In this document: positions 36,462 through 44,877 of the stretch, in pieces | Numbering within the stretch: position 1 is the first letter of the stretch | Layout: the number at the start of each line of letters is the position of its first letter | Position numbers and translations under genes: made by a program | The notes under the pieces: model-generated | Seen by the model: the letters and a program-made list of their open reading frames with translations, nothing else | Told to the model about the DNA's origin: nothing | Database searches by the model: none | Source: JBBSEX01 sp038239345 | Lineage (GTDB): Bacteria > Acidobacteriota > Terriglobia > Bryobacterales > Bryobacteraceae | Length of the DNA: 64,000 nucleotides | Assembly: GCA_038239345.1 (NCBI GenBank) | Contig: JBBSEX010000005.1 | Location: forward strand, 248,001 to 312,000 | Direction of reading: 5' to 3'

Positions 36462-36491
36462 GTGTGGAAAACTTTCTATGGTTTTCCACAC
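36462..36491. promoter_or_regulatory. Inverted pair of DnaA-box-like sites upstream of dnaB
   Basis: An 11-bp perfect inverted repeat (GTGTGGAAAAC, 8-base spacer, GTTTTCCACAC). Each arm contains TTTTCCACA, which fits the DnaA-box consensus TTWTNCACA, at 36463-36471 (minus) and 36482-36490 (plus). It lies 48-77 bases before the dnaB ATG and overlaps the -35 region of the likely promoter. It could equally act as a terminator hairpin for ndk, although no T-run follows. Confidence 0.5.
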
Positions 36492-36509
36492 CATACTCAA
36501 TTTGAGCTC

Positions 36510-36518
36510 TGCTAGAAT
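36510..36518 (+). promoter_or_regulatory. Candidate extended -10 promoter of dnaB
   Basis: TGCTAGAAT matches the TGnTAnAAT extended -10 form. The expected transcription start is near 36525, 14 bases before the dnaB ATG. The expected -35 zone touches the right DnaA-box-like site. Confidence 0.35.
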
Positions 36519-36538
36519 CGCCTCCGTACCGTACGACT

Positions 36539-37909
36539 ATGCCTACTGATATCGCCTACGAGAAAGGGCTGCCGGCCAATCCCGACGCCGAACGTTTTGT
36601 GCTCGGCTCCATTCTGATGAACGATTCGGCGTTCATCCAGGTGGCGGGCACGGTCCAGCCCGACGACTTCAGTCTGGAAAAGCATCGCCGCATCTTTTTG
36701 CGGATGATGGAAATCTACGATCGCCGCGAACGTATCGATCGCATAACACTGGCAAACGAGCTGATGAAGCAAGGGCAGCTCGAGTCCGTCGACGGTCTAA
36801 GCTACCTGGTTTCGCTCGACGATGGCCTGCCGCACATCGCAAATCTGGAAGGCTACGTTCGCATCGTCAAGGAAAAGGCGACCATGCGAAAAATCATCTT
36901 CGCAGCCCAGAAGATGATCGATCGCTGCCTGATCGGCGAGGATCAAACCGATGAAATTCTTGCCGGCGCCGAAGAAACTTTGCTGCGTTTGGGAGAGTCG
37001 CGCGCTAAAGACGATCTGGTAAATCCCGGCCGTATCATAGAGGATTTTCAGGGTGGCTTGAACGCTTTCCTCGATCCCAGTAAGCGTGTCAAAGGCTTAA
37101 GTACGGGCTTCACGAAGTTCGATGAGATGACCAGTGGTCTGCATGAAGGTGAGCTGTTCATTCTTGCGGCAAGGCCGTCGATGGGTAAGACGGCGTTTGC
37201 ACTTAACATCGCCCAGCATGTCGCAACCTTTCCCGATGTGCGAGCCACTGTCGCCGTTTTCTCGCTTGAAATGTCCAAGGAATCGTTGCTGATTCGTATG
37301 ATTTGCGCCCGCGCCCGCGTCGATCAGCAGAAGTTTCGTCTAGGCTTTCTGAACTCCGATGAACGCCGCCGGCTGCAACTGGCGGCCGCCGAACTGGTCG
37401 ACGCGCCAATCTTCATCGACGACTCAGCGGGGACGAATCTGATGGACATCCATGCGAAGCTGCGGCGCTTGCAAGCCGAACAGAAGAGCCTTGGCTTGGT
37501 TATCATCGATTACCTGCAACTGATGAGCGGCTCCGGCCGTTCGGAAAATCGCAACCAGGAAGTGAGTGCGATCTCACGCGGCATGAAGCTTCTTGCCAAG
37601 GAATTGAAAGTGCCGTTCATCGTCTTATCGCAGCTGAGCCGGGCATCGGAAACCCGCCCTGGCGATCATCGCCCGATGATGAGCGATCTGCGCGATTCTG
37701 GATCGATTGAGCAGGACGCCGATCTTATCGGCTTCATCTTCCGGGAAGAAGTTTACAAGCCCGATCGGGAAGATCTGCGCGGTGAAGCGGAACTGATCCT
37801 GGCCAAGCAACGTAACGGCCCCACAGGGAAGGTCAGGATGGTATTCCGCCGGGAGTTTACCAGATTTGAAAATCGAACGGAAGATTTGGGCGAAGATCCC
37901 AGCGATTGA
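36539..37909 (+). CDS. dnaB: Replicative DNA helicase
   Basis: 456 residues. The N-terminal domain starts GLPANPDAERFVLGSILMN, and the RecA-like domain has Walker A AARPSMGKTAFALNIA, FSLEMSKESLLIRMI, Walker B LVIIDYLQLMSG and the C-terminal DLRDSGSIEQDADLIGFI. It is the hexameric fork helicase. There is no intein. It follows ndk after a 114-base gap that holds an inverted pair of DnaA-box-like sites. Confidence 0.98.
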   Translation: MPTDIAYEKGLPANPDAERFVLGSILMNDSAFIQVAGTVQPDDFSLEKHRRIFLRMMEIYDRRERIDRITLANELMKQGQLESVDGLSYLVSLDDGLPHIANLEGYVRIVKEKATMRKIIFAAQKMIDRCLIGEDQTDEILAGAEETLLRLGESRAKDDLVNPGRIIEDFQGGLNAFLDPSKRVKGLSTGFTKFDEMTSGLHEGELFILAARPSMGKTAFALNIAQHVATFPDVRATVAVFSLEMSKESLLIRMICARARVDQQKFRLGFLNSDERRRLQLAAAELVDAPIFIDDSAGTNLMDIHAKLRRLQAEQKSLGLVIIDYLQLMSGSGRSENRNQEVSAISRGMKLLAKELKVPFIVLSQLSRASETRPGDHRPMMSDLRDSGSIEQDADLIGFIFREEVYKPDREDLRGEAELILAKQRNGPTGKVRMVFRREFTRFENRTEDLGEDPSD

Positions 37910-37916
37910 TCCGGCG

Positions 37917-38732
37917 CTACCACATCACGATTCCGCCATCGAAATTTATCGACTGTCCGGTCATGTAGGATGCCGCCGGCGTGCATAACCAAGCGATCAA
38001 TCCCGCCACTTCTTCGGGTTTCGCGGCCCGCTGCAGTGGAATCATCGAGCGCTGCAATTTATCCCACTCGTCACCGCGCCCCAGCGAATCCATTCGTGCC
38101 GTATCGATTAGCCCAGGGCAAACCGCATTCACGCGAATATTATGAGGCGCCAATTCCATCGCCAGCGCTTGGGTGAATCCTTGTAGCCCGAAGTTCGCCG
38201 CGCAATACGCCGTGGTATTCGCCGCGCCTCGCTTGCCCATGACGGATGAAATATTGACGATGCTTCCGCCTTCGTCGCGTTCCAGCATCGGCGGTACAGC
38301 GGCTTTAGATAGAAGAAAACTGCCGGTCAGTTTCACGTCGAGTACCTTCCGCCAGGCGTCTTCGGAAAGCTGATGAATTGGGACCCGATCTCCGCCGCGC
38401 TCGACAGCCGCGTTGTTAATCACGATATCCACGCGTCCGAATTTCGAAAGCGCGGCGTTTACCGTACGCTCGGCATCCGCCGACTTTTGGGCGTTGGCGA
38501 TAACCGTTACGGCGGAACTTCCATGACTGCGAATCTGCTCCGCCGTGCTCTCAATATCGCGCCAGCCGATTTCTTTTTCGTCGGCGGGATAATTCTGCGG
38601 ATCGCGGCCGGTTCCAGTCACGATCAGGTCGGCCCCAAGTTCGGCTAGGGCTACGGCGACTGCCCTTCCAATACCGCGCAACCGCCCCGCTCCCGTGACG
38701 ATAGCGACTCGCCCGCCGAGTGGCCTCGACAT
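37917..38732 (-). CDS. Short-chain dehydrogenase/reductase with altered catalytic lysine
   Basis: 271 residues. The Rossmann motif is VTGAGRLRGIGRAVAVAL (two residues longer than TGxxxGxG), with the NNAA motif in DIVINNAAVERGG and Ser163 in IVNISSVMG. The YxxxK motif reads YCAAN: Tyr176 is present but residue 180 is Asn (AAC at 38195-38193) instead of Lys. The C-terminal MTGQSINFDGGIVMW is typical of active family members. Either the enzyme is inactive or altered, or one base is wrong. It is convergent with dnaB, 7 bases apart. Confidence 0.88.
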   Translation of the reverse strand: MSRPLGGRVAIVTGAGRLRGIGRAVAVALAELGADLIVTGTGRDPQNYPADEKEIGWRDIESTAEQIRSHGSSAVTVIANAQKSADAERTVNAALSKFGRVDIVINNAAVERGGDRVPIHQLSEDAWRKVLDVKLTGSFLLSKAAVPPMLERDEGGSIVNISSVMGKRGAANTTAYCAANFGLQGFTQALAMELAPHNIRVNAVCPGLIDTARMDSLGRGDEWDKLQRSMIPLQRAAKPEEVAGLIAWLCTPAASYMTGQSINFDGGIVMW

Positions 38733-38735
38733 TCT

Positions 38736-39242
38736 TTATAACGACCGAACGGCTGTTAAAGTAGCGTCGTAATTGGGATGCTCGCCCACCTCCTTCACAT
38801 ATTCCACGTGCACGAGTTTATCGTCCTTATCGACGACGAAAATAGCGCGGCTTTCAATGCGTAATTCCTTGATCAGCGTCCCATAATTCTCACCAAACGA
38901 CCCGGTTTTGTGGTCGGAAAGCATCTTCACCTTATCTATTCCGTACGCCCCGCACCAGCGCTTCTGGGCGAATGGCAGATCCATGCTGACCGTATAAATC
39001 TCCACATTCGGGAGGTTGGAAGCTTCCTCATTAAAGCGCTTTGTCTGGGCATCGCACACTGGCGTATCAAGCGAGGGAATGACGCTGAAAATGCGAGTGG
39101 ACTTTCCCGTACCGGCCAGATTAACCGGCTGTAGCTTGTCGTCGATCAGATCGAAATCCGGCGCCTTATCGCCCGCCTTGAGTTCCGGCCCAACCAAAGT
39201 GAATGGGTTGCCCCGCAGAGTAGTTGCTCCTGCTCTTTCCAT
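38736..39242 (-). CDS. tpx: Thiol peroxidase
   Basis: 168 residues, the usual length. The peroxidatic Cys is in SLDTPVCDAQTKRFNEEA and the resolving Cys in FAQKRWCGAYGI. This atypical 2-Cys peroxiredoxin reduces lipid and other peroxides, with thioredoxin as donor. It is 37 bases downstream of the YyaL-type gene and 3 bases upstream of the SDR gene on the same strand. Confidence 0.95.
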   Translation of the reverse strand: MERAGATTLRGNPFTLVGPELKAGDKAPDFDLIDDKLQPVNLAGTGKSTRIFSVIPSLDTPVCDAQTKRFNEEASNLPNVEIYTVSMDLPFAQKRWCGAYGIDKVKMLSDHKTGSFGENYGTLIKELRIESRAIFVVDKDDKLVHVEYVKEVGEHPNYDATLTAVRSL

Positions 39243-39279
39243 GTGTCTCCTCAGTTGTATCTCTTATGTAAAAACTCTC

Positions 39280-41388
39280 TCATTGTAACAACTCAGCCAA
39301 TTCCACGGCCTCGGTAACGGGCAACTGGCAGGCGAAGTTTTCGCAAACATAAGCGGCGGCGGTTCCTTCCGGAGCAGTCATTTCACCGAAGACCGTCGAG
39401 TAGCGCGACAAACCTTCCCGAGCTTCCGCGCCGTCAATCGCTAGAATCACGGCGTTTGGCAAAAACCGCAGCCGGACCTCATCGAGAAGAGCGGAAAACT
39501 CGTCGGTCCGCCCATCGCTCGCAATCACGATCTGCCGTGGCGAACTCAGCGACAGCATGTAGGCGGCCAGCATCTGCGGCATTCCGAAGGGCGCCTTGCT
39601 CAGGCCCTGTGAAAAACACTGCAGCGTTCCTTCGCCCTGCTCGCGAAACGATTCTTTATCGGCCATGCGTGCCAATCGCAGCAAGACCAACGCGGCTACG
39701 GAGTTACCCGACGGCTCGGCGCCATCATAGTCGTCTTTCAAACGCATCAACAAACTGCTATCGCCTTCCGCCGCGCTAAAAAATCCGCCCCGTTCGCCGT
39801 CCCCAAATAGCTCGATCATCTTAGCCGTTAGTTGCACCGCGAGGTCCAGATGATAGACCTGGAAATTTGCTTCGTACAGATCCAGTAAACCCTGGATGAA
39901 AAACGCGTAGTCGTCCAGGAATGCCGGAATCGCCGCGTCCCCATCACGGAATCGCCGTAGCAGCACCACGGTTTCCGGATTGTACATATTCTTCAGGATG
40001 AACTCGGTGGCGCGCGCCGCGGACTCCAGATATTTCGGCTCATCCAAAATTTGCGCGCCCTTGGCAAATGCTGAGATCATCAGCCCGTTCCACGAGGTCA
40101 GGATTTTGTCATCCAAATGCGGTCGCACGCGCAGAGATCGTGCTTCCATCAATTTGATTTTCGCCTCGTCCAGCGCGGAGATTACCTCATCTTCGAGAAT
40201 CTTGAAGCGCAGCGCCGTCTCTTCCACAGCATGGGCCTCATACAAAATATTCTTTCCGCCAAATTCTCCATGCGGGTCCGAATCGACATTGCCGTGTTCG
40301 CCGACGCCATAGTGGTAAGCAAACCAATCGGCTGCCGGTTCGCCCAGAATTTCATTCAGCTCCTTGCGGGTCCAGACATAGAAAGCGCCCTCCGCCTTTT
40401 CATGCGGATGCTCCGGATCCACAACGCTGTCGGCATCTTCGGCCGAGTAAAACCCGCCATCCGGCGCCGTCATATCGCGAATGATGTATTCGAAGATGTC
40501 GTGGGCCACCTCGGCAAAGTAGTTTTCCCGCGTAATCTGAAAAGCTTCCAAATATGAGATAGCGAGTTGCGCCTGATCGTACAGCATTTTCTCAAAATGA
40601 GGAACGAACCAACGCTCATCCACTGAATAGCGATGAAAGCCTCCACCCAACTGATCGTTCATTCCGCCCTTCGCCATCTCCCGCAGAGTTTGCAAAACCA
40701 TCTCCAGCGCTTCCCGATTTTTCGTTCCCTGGTAGTAGCGCAATAGAAAATTGTGAACCGATGGGCGGGGAAATTTCGGAGCTCCTCCGAAGCCGCCATG
40801 CTCGGAATCGAAGCTACGCTTAAAACCAGAAAAGGCCGTGTCCAGCAAATCTTTCTGCAACGCGACCTGCGTTGTATCGCCCGCTACGTGCGCCTTCAAC
40901 TGCTCCATGACAGATGCGCCGGATTTTAGAATCGCCTCTCGATCGTCCCCCCATGCTTTGCCCAAATGCTGTAAAATCGCCCCAAAACCGGGCCGTCCGT
41001 AGCGATTGTCCGGGGGAAAATAAGTTCCCCCGTAGAAAGGCTGCAGGTCGGGCGTGAGAAATACGGACATTGGCCAACCGCCACTACCCGTCGTAGCCTG
41101 CACGAAGAGCATGTAAATCCGATCCACGTCCGGCCGTTCTTCGCGATCTACCTTCACCGGCACGAAAAACTGATTCATCGCCGCCGCGATCTGCTCATTT
41201 TCAAACGACTCGCGCTCCATGACGTGGCACCAGTGGCAGGTGGAATAGCCGATGGAGAGGAAGATCGGCTTATCCTCATCCCTGGCCTTGGCGAACGCCT
41301 CCGGTCCCCACGCATACCAATCGACGGGATTGTTGGCGTGCTGGAGCAGATAGGGGCTTTTCTCTTGACTCAAACGGTTGGATGGCAT
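39280..41388 (-). CDS. YyaL-type thioredoxin/six-hairpin glycosidase-fold protein (DUF255)
   Basis: About 702 residues from the ATG at 41388 (MPSNRLSQEKSPYLLQHANN); the frame is open to 41448. The N-terminal thioredoxin-like domain has STCHWCHVMERESF in place of a CxxC redox site with flanking His. The rest is the alpha/alpha-barrel part (GGMNDQLGGGFHRYSVDERW, KMLYDQAQLAISYLEAF). The family is called spermatogenesis-associated protein 20 or YyaL; its reaction is not established. It lies upstream of tpx and may share a redox role. Confidence 0.92.
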   Translation of the reverse strand: MPSNRLSQEKSPYLLQHANNPVDWYAWGPEAFAKARDEDKPIFLSIGYSTCHWCHVMERESFENEQIAAAMNQFFVPVKVDREERPDVDRIYMLFVQATTGSGGWPMSVFLTPDLQPFYGGTYFPPDNRYGRPGFGAILQHLGKAWGDDREAILKSGASVMEQLKAHVAGDTTQVALQKDLLDTAFSGFKRSFDSEHGGFGGAPKFPRPSVHNFLLRYYQGTKNREALEMVLQTLREMAKGGMNDQLGGGFHRYSVDERWFVPHFEKMLYDQAQLAISYLEAFQITRENYFAEVAHDIFEYIIRDMTAPDGGFYSAEDADSVVDPEHPHEKAEGAFYVWTRKELNEILGEPAADWFAYHYGVGEHGNVDSDPHGEFGGKNILYEAHAVEETALRFKILEDEVISALDEAKIKLMEARSLRVRPHLDDKILTSWNGLMISAFAKGAQILDEPKYLESAARATEFILKNMYNPETVVLLRRFRDGDAAIPAFLDDYAFFIQGLLDLYEANFQVYHLDLAVQLTAKMIELFGDGERGGFFSAAEGDSSLLMRLKDDYDGAEPSGNSVAALVLLRLARMADKESFREQGEGTLQCFSQGLSKAPFGMPQMLAAYMLSLSSPRQIVIASDGRTDEFSALLDEVRLRFLPNAVILAIDGAEAREGLSRYSTVFGEMTAPEGTAAAYVCENFACQLPVTEAVELAELLQ

Positions 41389-41518
41389 GGAATTGGGAAG
41401 ACTCGAATCGCTATCAGCCCACGATATCACCTGCCTTGGCTCAACCAAAATACACCCGAGGTGGAGCGCCTGATAGCCGACGAATTATTGCTGCGAACAT
41501 GAGTTGCGAAGGTCGACT

Positions 41519-43507
41519 TCAGCGCGCGACTGCAATCACAGCGCCTGCGGGCGTGGTGGATCCGCTATAGGTGCAACTGATCGGGTTGTCGACATTCGCC
41601 GCATTAGCTGGCAGCGTGATGTTCAATTGATACAGCCCCGGACTCGTCAAGCCGGCGAAACTTAAGGATGCAGTTTGACCGCCCACCTGGCAAACCGGGA
41701 GGGTCGGAAGCGGGCCGGATTGCGAGGATGAACCGTCGACTAACGAGTTCGCCGGCAATCCAAATCCAACCGCGTAAAGTACCACTTGCTCGCCTGGCGT
41801 CGCGGGTGTGGACACGCCGGGATATAAACTCACGGGTCCCAAAATGCCGCCGTTTGCGTGTGTCGCGGCCACGTATCCTTGCGCGTTGAATAAGAGGAAT
41901 GCGGGAGCGACGCTCCCGAGGTTCGCCGAAAATGCGCTACTGCGCGCCGTACCATTGGTCACGATCACTGAAACCGGTCCTGTCGTTGCGTCGAGCGGCG
42001 TCAGGACATTGATCTGATCGCTGCCGCATACGGTGCTTGTTGCCGCGCTGCAATAAAAATAGACGTAGGCCGGCTTGCCGTTCACGGTGACGCTTACATC
42101 GCCAAGCTTCGTGGGAAGTTGACCAGTGGCGAAGTCCGGTGCGCTGCTCCAATCGGCGCCCGAGGCTGGCGTAGTTGCCGGAACCAGGTTGGTTCCCTTA
42201 ATCACAATCCAAGTATTCTGGGCGATGTCTGGCCCGCCGTTTGCGGTTGTCACGGAACTGATAGACGGTCCGGTGCCGATCAATATCTGCGCCCCGATCG
42301 ACCCCAAGTCCGCATTCGACCGAACGGAATTATCCAGCAGCACAATCATTCGCGGCAACGACCCGCCTACATATCCCACCCAGGAATTAAACGGACCGTT
42401 CGATCCGTCTTTCCAACGCTCCAGCTCGCCGGTTCGCAGTGTAACCGTTTGCCACCCCAGCTCTTGGCCGCCGACGGGTGAGCTTTCGTATTTCTGGTGG
42501 ACGATCGGTAATGCATCGGCAAGCCGCTGGTTCGATGGAGCGCCATAGGCGTTATAGGAAAGGAATAGCAGCATGTCTTGAGCGGTGGAGAAAAGACCAC
42601 CCGCGCCATTGCCCACCGGAAGCCAACCCAGCAGTTGACAGTTGACATTCGTGGCTCGCGTTGCCGGACTGCAGTGGTTCGCCGCACGCGCAATCTGACT
42701 ATCTCCAAACGATTCCAGCGGCATCGTATCCGGCATATTCAACGGCTGCGTGAGCTCCTGCAAGTTCGCCTGATTCCAATCGGGATAGCCGAGCCAGGTC
42801 GCCACCGTCGCCCCCAACACCTCAAAACCCAGATTGGAGTAAACCCAGCCTTGTGCGCCTTGCGTCGGCGCATGTGTTGGACAGGAATAAACCGGATTCG
42901 CGACGTTGGTGCCACAAGTCGGCGTAAGTCCCAGCAGCCGCATATAGACCGGATCGCAGCAGCCGCAATCGTGGATTAATTCCGCTGTCGATGGCGTGCA
43001 TGTGAGCGGATCGGCGGCGTAGTCGTTATAAAGATCGCTGACCGAGCTAAACAGGTGACCCTCATTTTTCGGCAAGCCTGCGTGATGATCGGCCAAATCG
43101 AGAAGACGGACATTGCCGCGGTTGGCCGTCGATGGAACGGCGGATGCCGAGGGCAGCAGCGACGCCACGGGTGTTGCCAAGTCCAAGCCCTTTTCATTGG
43201 CGATTGCCAGCAGCGTGGCGCTAAACAGCTTGGTTACAGACCCTACTCCGAATAGCGTTTTTTCATTCAAAGCAACAGTATGGTCCGCCGATGCCACGCC
43301 GTACGATTTGTATACGGCTCCGAAATCGTCGAAGTATCCGATAATCATGCCTTTGAATCCCGACGGTAACTGCGGGGAATTGACGGCGCCGTCGATGATT
43401 TGCGAAACGTACGCGGAACGGTCTGGAGATGCTGGCCGAGGCTCAACTTGGGCTGACGCTGGAGCGGCTAGAAAGAAGGCTAACGCTATAAGTGCGAGAG
43501 TACGCAT
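41519..43507 (-). CDS. Exported class C beta-lactamase-like protein with TIGR03437-type C-terminus
   Basis: 662 residues with a signal peptide (LALIALAFFLAAPASAQ). The serine hydrolase part has GVGSVTKLFSA (Ser90, Lys93), and WVYSNLGFEVLG (Tyr223, Asn225) is the YxN element. A Cys-rich insertion (HDCGCCDPVYMRLLGLTPTC) sits between them. From about residue 410 a bacterial Ig-like region of the Solibacter TIGR03437 type follows (VVLYAVGFGLPANSLVDG, LPANAANVDNPISC). The enzyme may be a D-aminopeptidase or esterase rather than a true lactamase. It is monocistronic. Confidence 0.88.
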   Translation of the reverse strand: MRTLALIALAFFLAAPASAQVEPRPASPDRSAYVSQIIDGAVNSPQLPSGFKGMIIGYFDDFGAVYKSYGVASADHTVALNEKTLFGVGSVTKLFSATLLAIANEKGLDLATPVASLLPSASAVPSTANRGNVRLLDLADHHAGLPKNEGHLFSSVSDLYNDYAADPLTCTPSTAELIHDCGCCDPVYMRLLGLTPTCGTNVANPVYSCPTHAPTQGAQGWVYSNLGFEVLGATVATWLGYPDWNQANLQELTQPLNMPDTMPLESFGDSQIARAANHCSPATRATNVNCQLLGWLPVGNGAGGLFSTAQDMLLFLSYNAYGAPSNQRLADALPIVHQKYESSPVGGQELGWQTVTLRTGELERWKDGSNGPFNSWVGYVGGSLPRMIVLLDNSVRSNADLGSIGAQILIGTGPSISSVTTANGGPDIAQNTWIVIKGTNLVPATTPASGADWSSAPDFATGQLPTKLGDVSVTVNGKPAYVYFYCSAATSTVCGSDQINVLTPLDATTGPVSVIVTNGTARSSAFSANLGSVAPAFLLFNAQGYVAATHANGGILGPVSLYPGVSTPATPGEQVVLYAVGFGLPANSLVDGSSSQSGPLPTLPVCQVGGQTASLSFAGLTSPGLYQLNITLPANAANVDNPISCTYSGSTTPAGAVIAVAR

Positions 43508-43627
43508 AGACGTCTCCTGTGGAAATTATATGCGAAAGGTTCCTCGGCTAGGTAGACGTTTGCGTTGGCCTTCACCTACATTTACACTCGCATCCAATTG
43601 AATTCGGTATGCTGAACGTAAGCTCAA

Positions 43628-44875
43628 ATGCGATCTTCGTACACGCTACTCACCGCTTTCCAGTTGGCGTTTGATTCGATTCGCGCCCATAAATTACGTA
43701 GCTTCCTTACGTTGCTGGGAGTGATCATCGGCGTGTCCAGTGTCGTGCTGGTTGGGGCGGCAATCGAAGGGCTGGGCGCATTCGCTGAACAGGAAACATC
43801 GAAGGCATTCGGCACGGAAAGTTTTCTGTTGGGCCAGATGCTCGCCTCGGGCCGCTTGGATGAGCGGGCTCGCGCCGAGAAGATGCGCCGCAATAAGCCG
43901 ATCAAGAAGGCCGATGTCGATTATCTTAAAGCGACAACGGGCGACAGCGTCATCTACAGCCCCTATCAACAAAAAACCATCGATATCAAAGGGGAGAACG
44001 CCATCCTGGAGGGGACTAGCGTGCTGGGCGTTTCCGCCGCACTGCCCGAAATCCGTGACGTCAATCTAGTGGATGGCCGCTTCTTCACCGACGACGAAGA
44101 ACGCCGCAAAGTGCAAGTGGCCGTGGTGGGCGATGATATTCGCACGCAACTGTTTCCGACGATTTCCCTGATGGGCCGCACTATAAAAATTTCCGGTCTC
44201 GACTTCACGATCGTCGGATTGCAGGAGAAGCTAGGCTCAAACATGGGCCGCAGCCAGGATAACCAGATTTACATTCCGTTCACGGTCTACGCCCGGATGT
44301 ACGGCTCCAGCCAAAGCACCGTCGTTTTCGGGCGGTCTCGTCCAGGGTCAGGGCTGCGGATGGATGACGCTCTGGATATTTCTCGCGTTTCGCTGCGTAA
44401 CAGGTTACGCACCCGGCCGGGCACGGTCGACAATTTCGACATTCTCACGCCCGATTCCACGCGGGAATTCGTCAATAGCATTCTGAGTTTGATCGCCGGC
44501 ATCGTGATCCCCGTCACCGCGATCTCGCTGGTGGTTGGGGGAATCGTCATCATGAACATCATGTTGGTTAGCGTCACCGAACGAACGCGGGAGATCGGTA
44601 TTCGCAAGTCTTTAGGGGCGCGCGCCGCCGATATCCGTTTGCAGTTCCTGGTTGAGGCAGTCATCTTGTCATCGTTCGGCGGGCTGCTGGGGCTGGCGGT
44701 TGGAGCGCTCTTCGCCGGCCTCGGTTCATTGGCATTCGGCGTGAAACTGGCGCTGACGCCGCCGTTCATTTTCCTCGCCATCGCCGTCTCCAGTTCCGTA
44801 GGCATCATCTCCGGCTGGTATCCCGCGGCCAGAGCTTCCAGACTTGATCCAGTTGTCGCGTTGCGAGCTGAGTAA
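43628..44875 (+). CDS. MacB-type ABC transporter permease (first of pair)
   Basis: 415 residues. The N-terminal helix (IRAHKLRSFLTLLGVIIGVS) precedes a periplasmic MacB core (about residues 45-270), and three C-terminal helices follow with the FtsX motif IMNIMLVSVTERTREIGIRK and ending WYPAARASRLDPVVALRAE. It probably pairs with the next gene product and an ATPase encoded elsewhere to move lipoproteins, peptides or signals across the envelope. The next gene starts 3 bases after its stop codon. Confidence 0.92.
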   Translation: MRSSYTLLTAFQLAFDSIRAHKLRSFLTLLGVIIGVSSVVLVGAAIEGLGAFAEQETSKAFGTESFLLGQMLASGRLDERARAEKMRRNKPIKKADVDYLKATTGDSVIYSPYQQKTIDIKGENAILEGTSVLGVSAALPEIRDVNLVDGRFFTDDEERRKVQVAVVGDDIRTQLFPTISLMGRTIKISGLDFTIVGLQEKLGSNMGRSQDNQIYIPFTVYARMYGSSQSTVVFGRSRPGSGLRMDDALDISRVSLRNRLRTRPGTVDNFDILTPDSTREFVNSILSLIAGIVIPVTAISLVVGGIVIMNIMLVSVTERTREIGIRKSLGARAADIRLQFLVEAVILSSFGGLLGLAVGALFAGLGSLAFGVKLALTPPFIFLAIAVSSSVGIISGWYPAARASRLDPVVALRAE

Positions 44876-44877
44876 AC

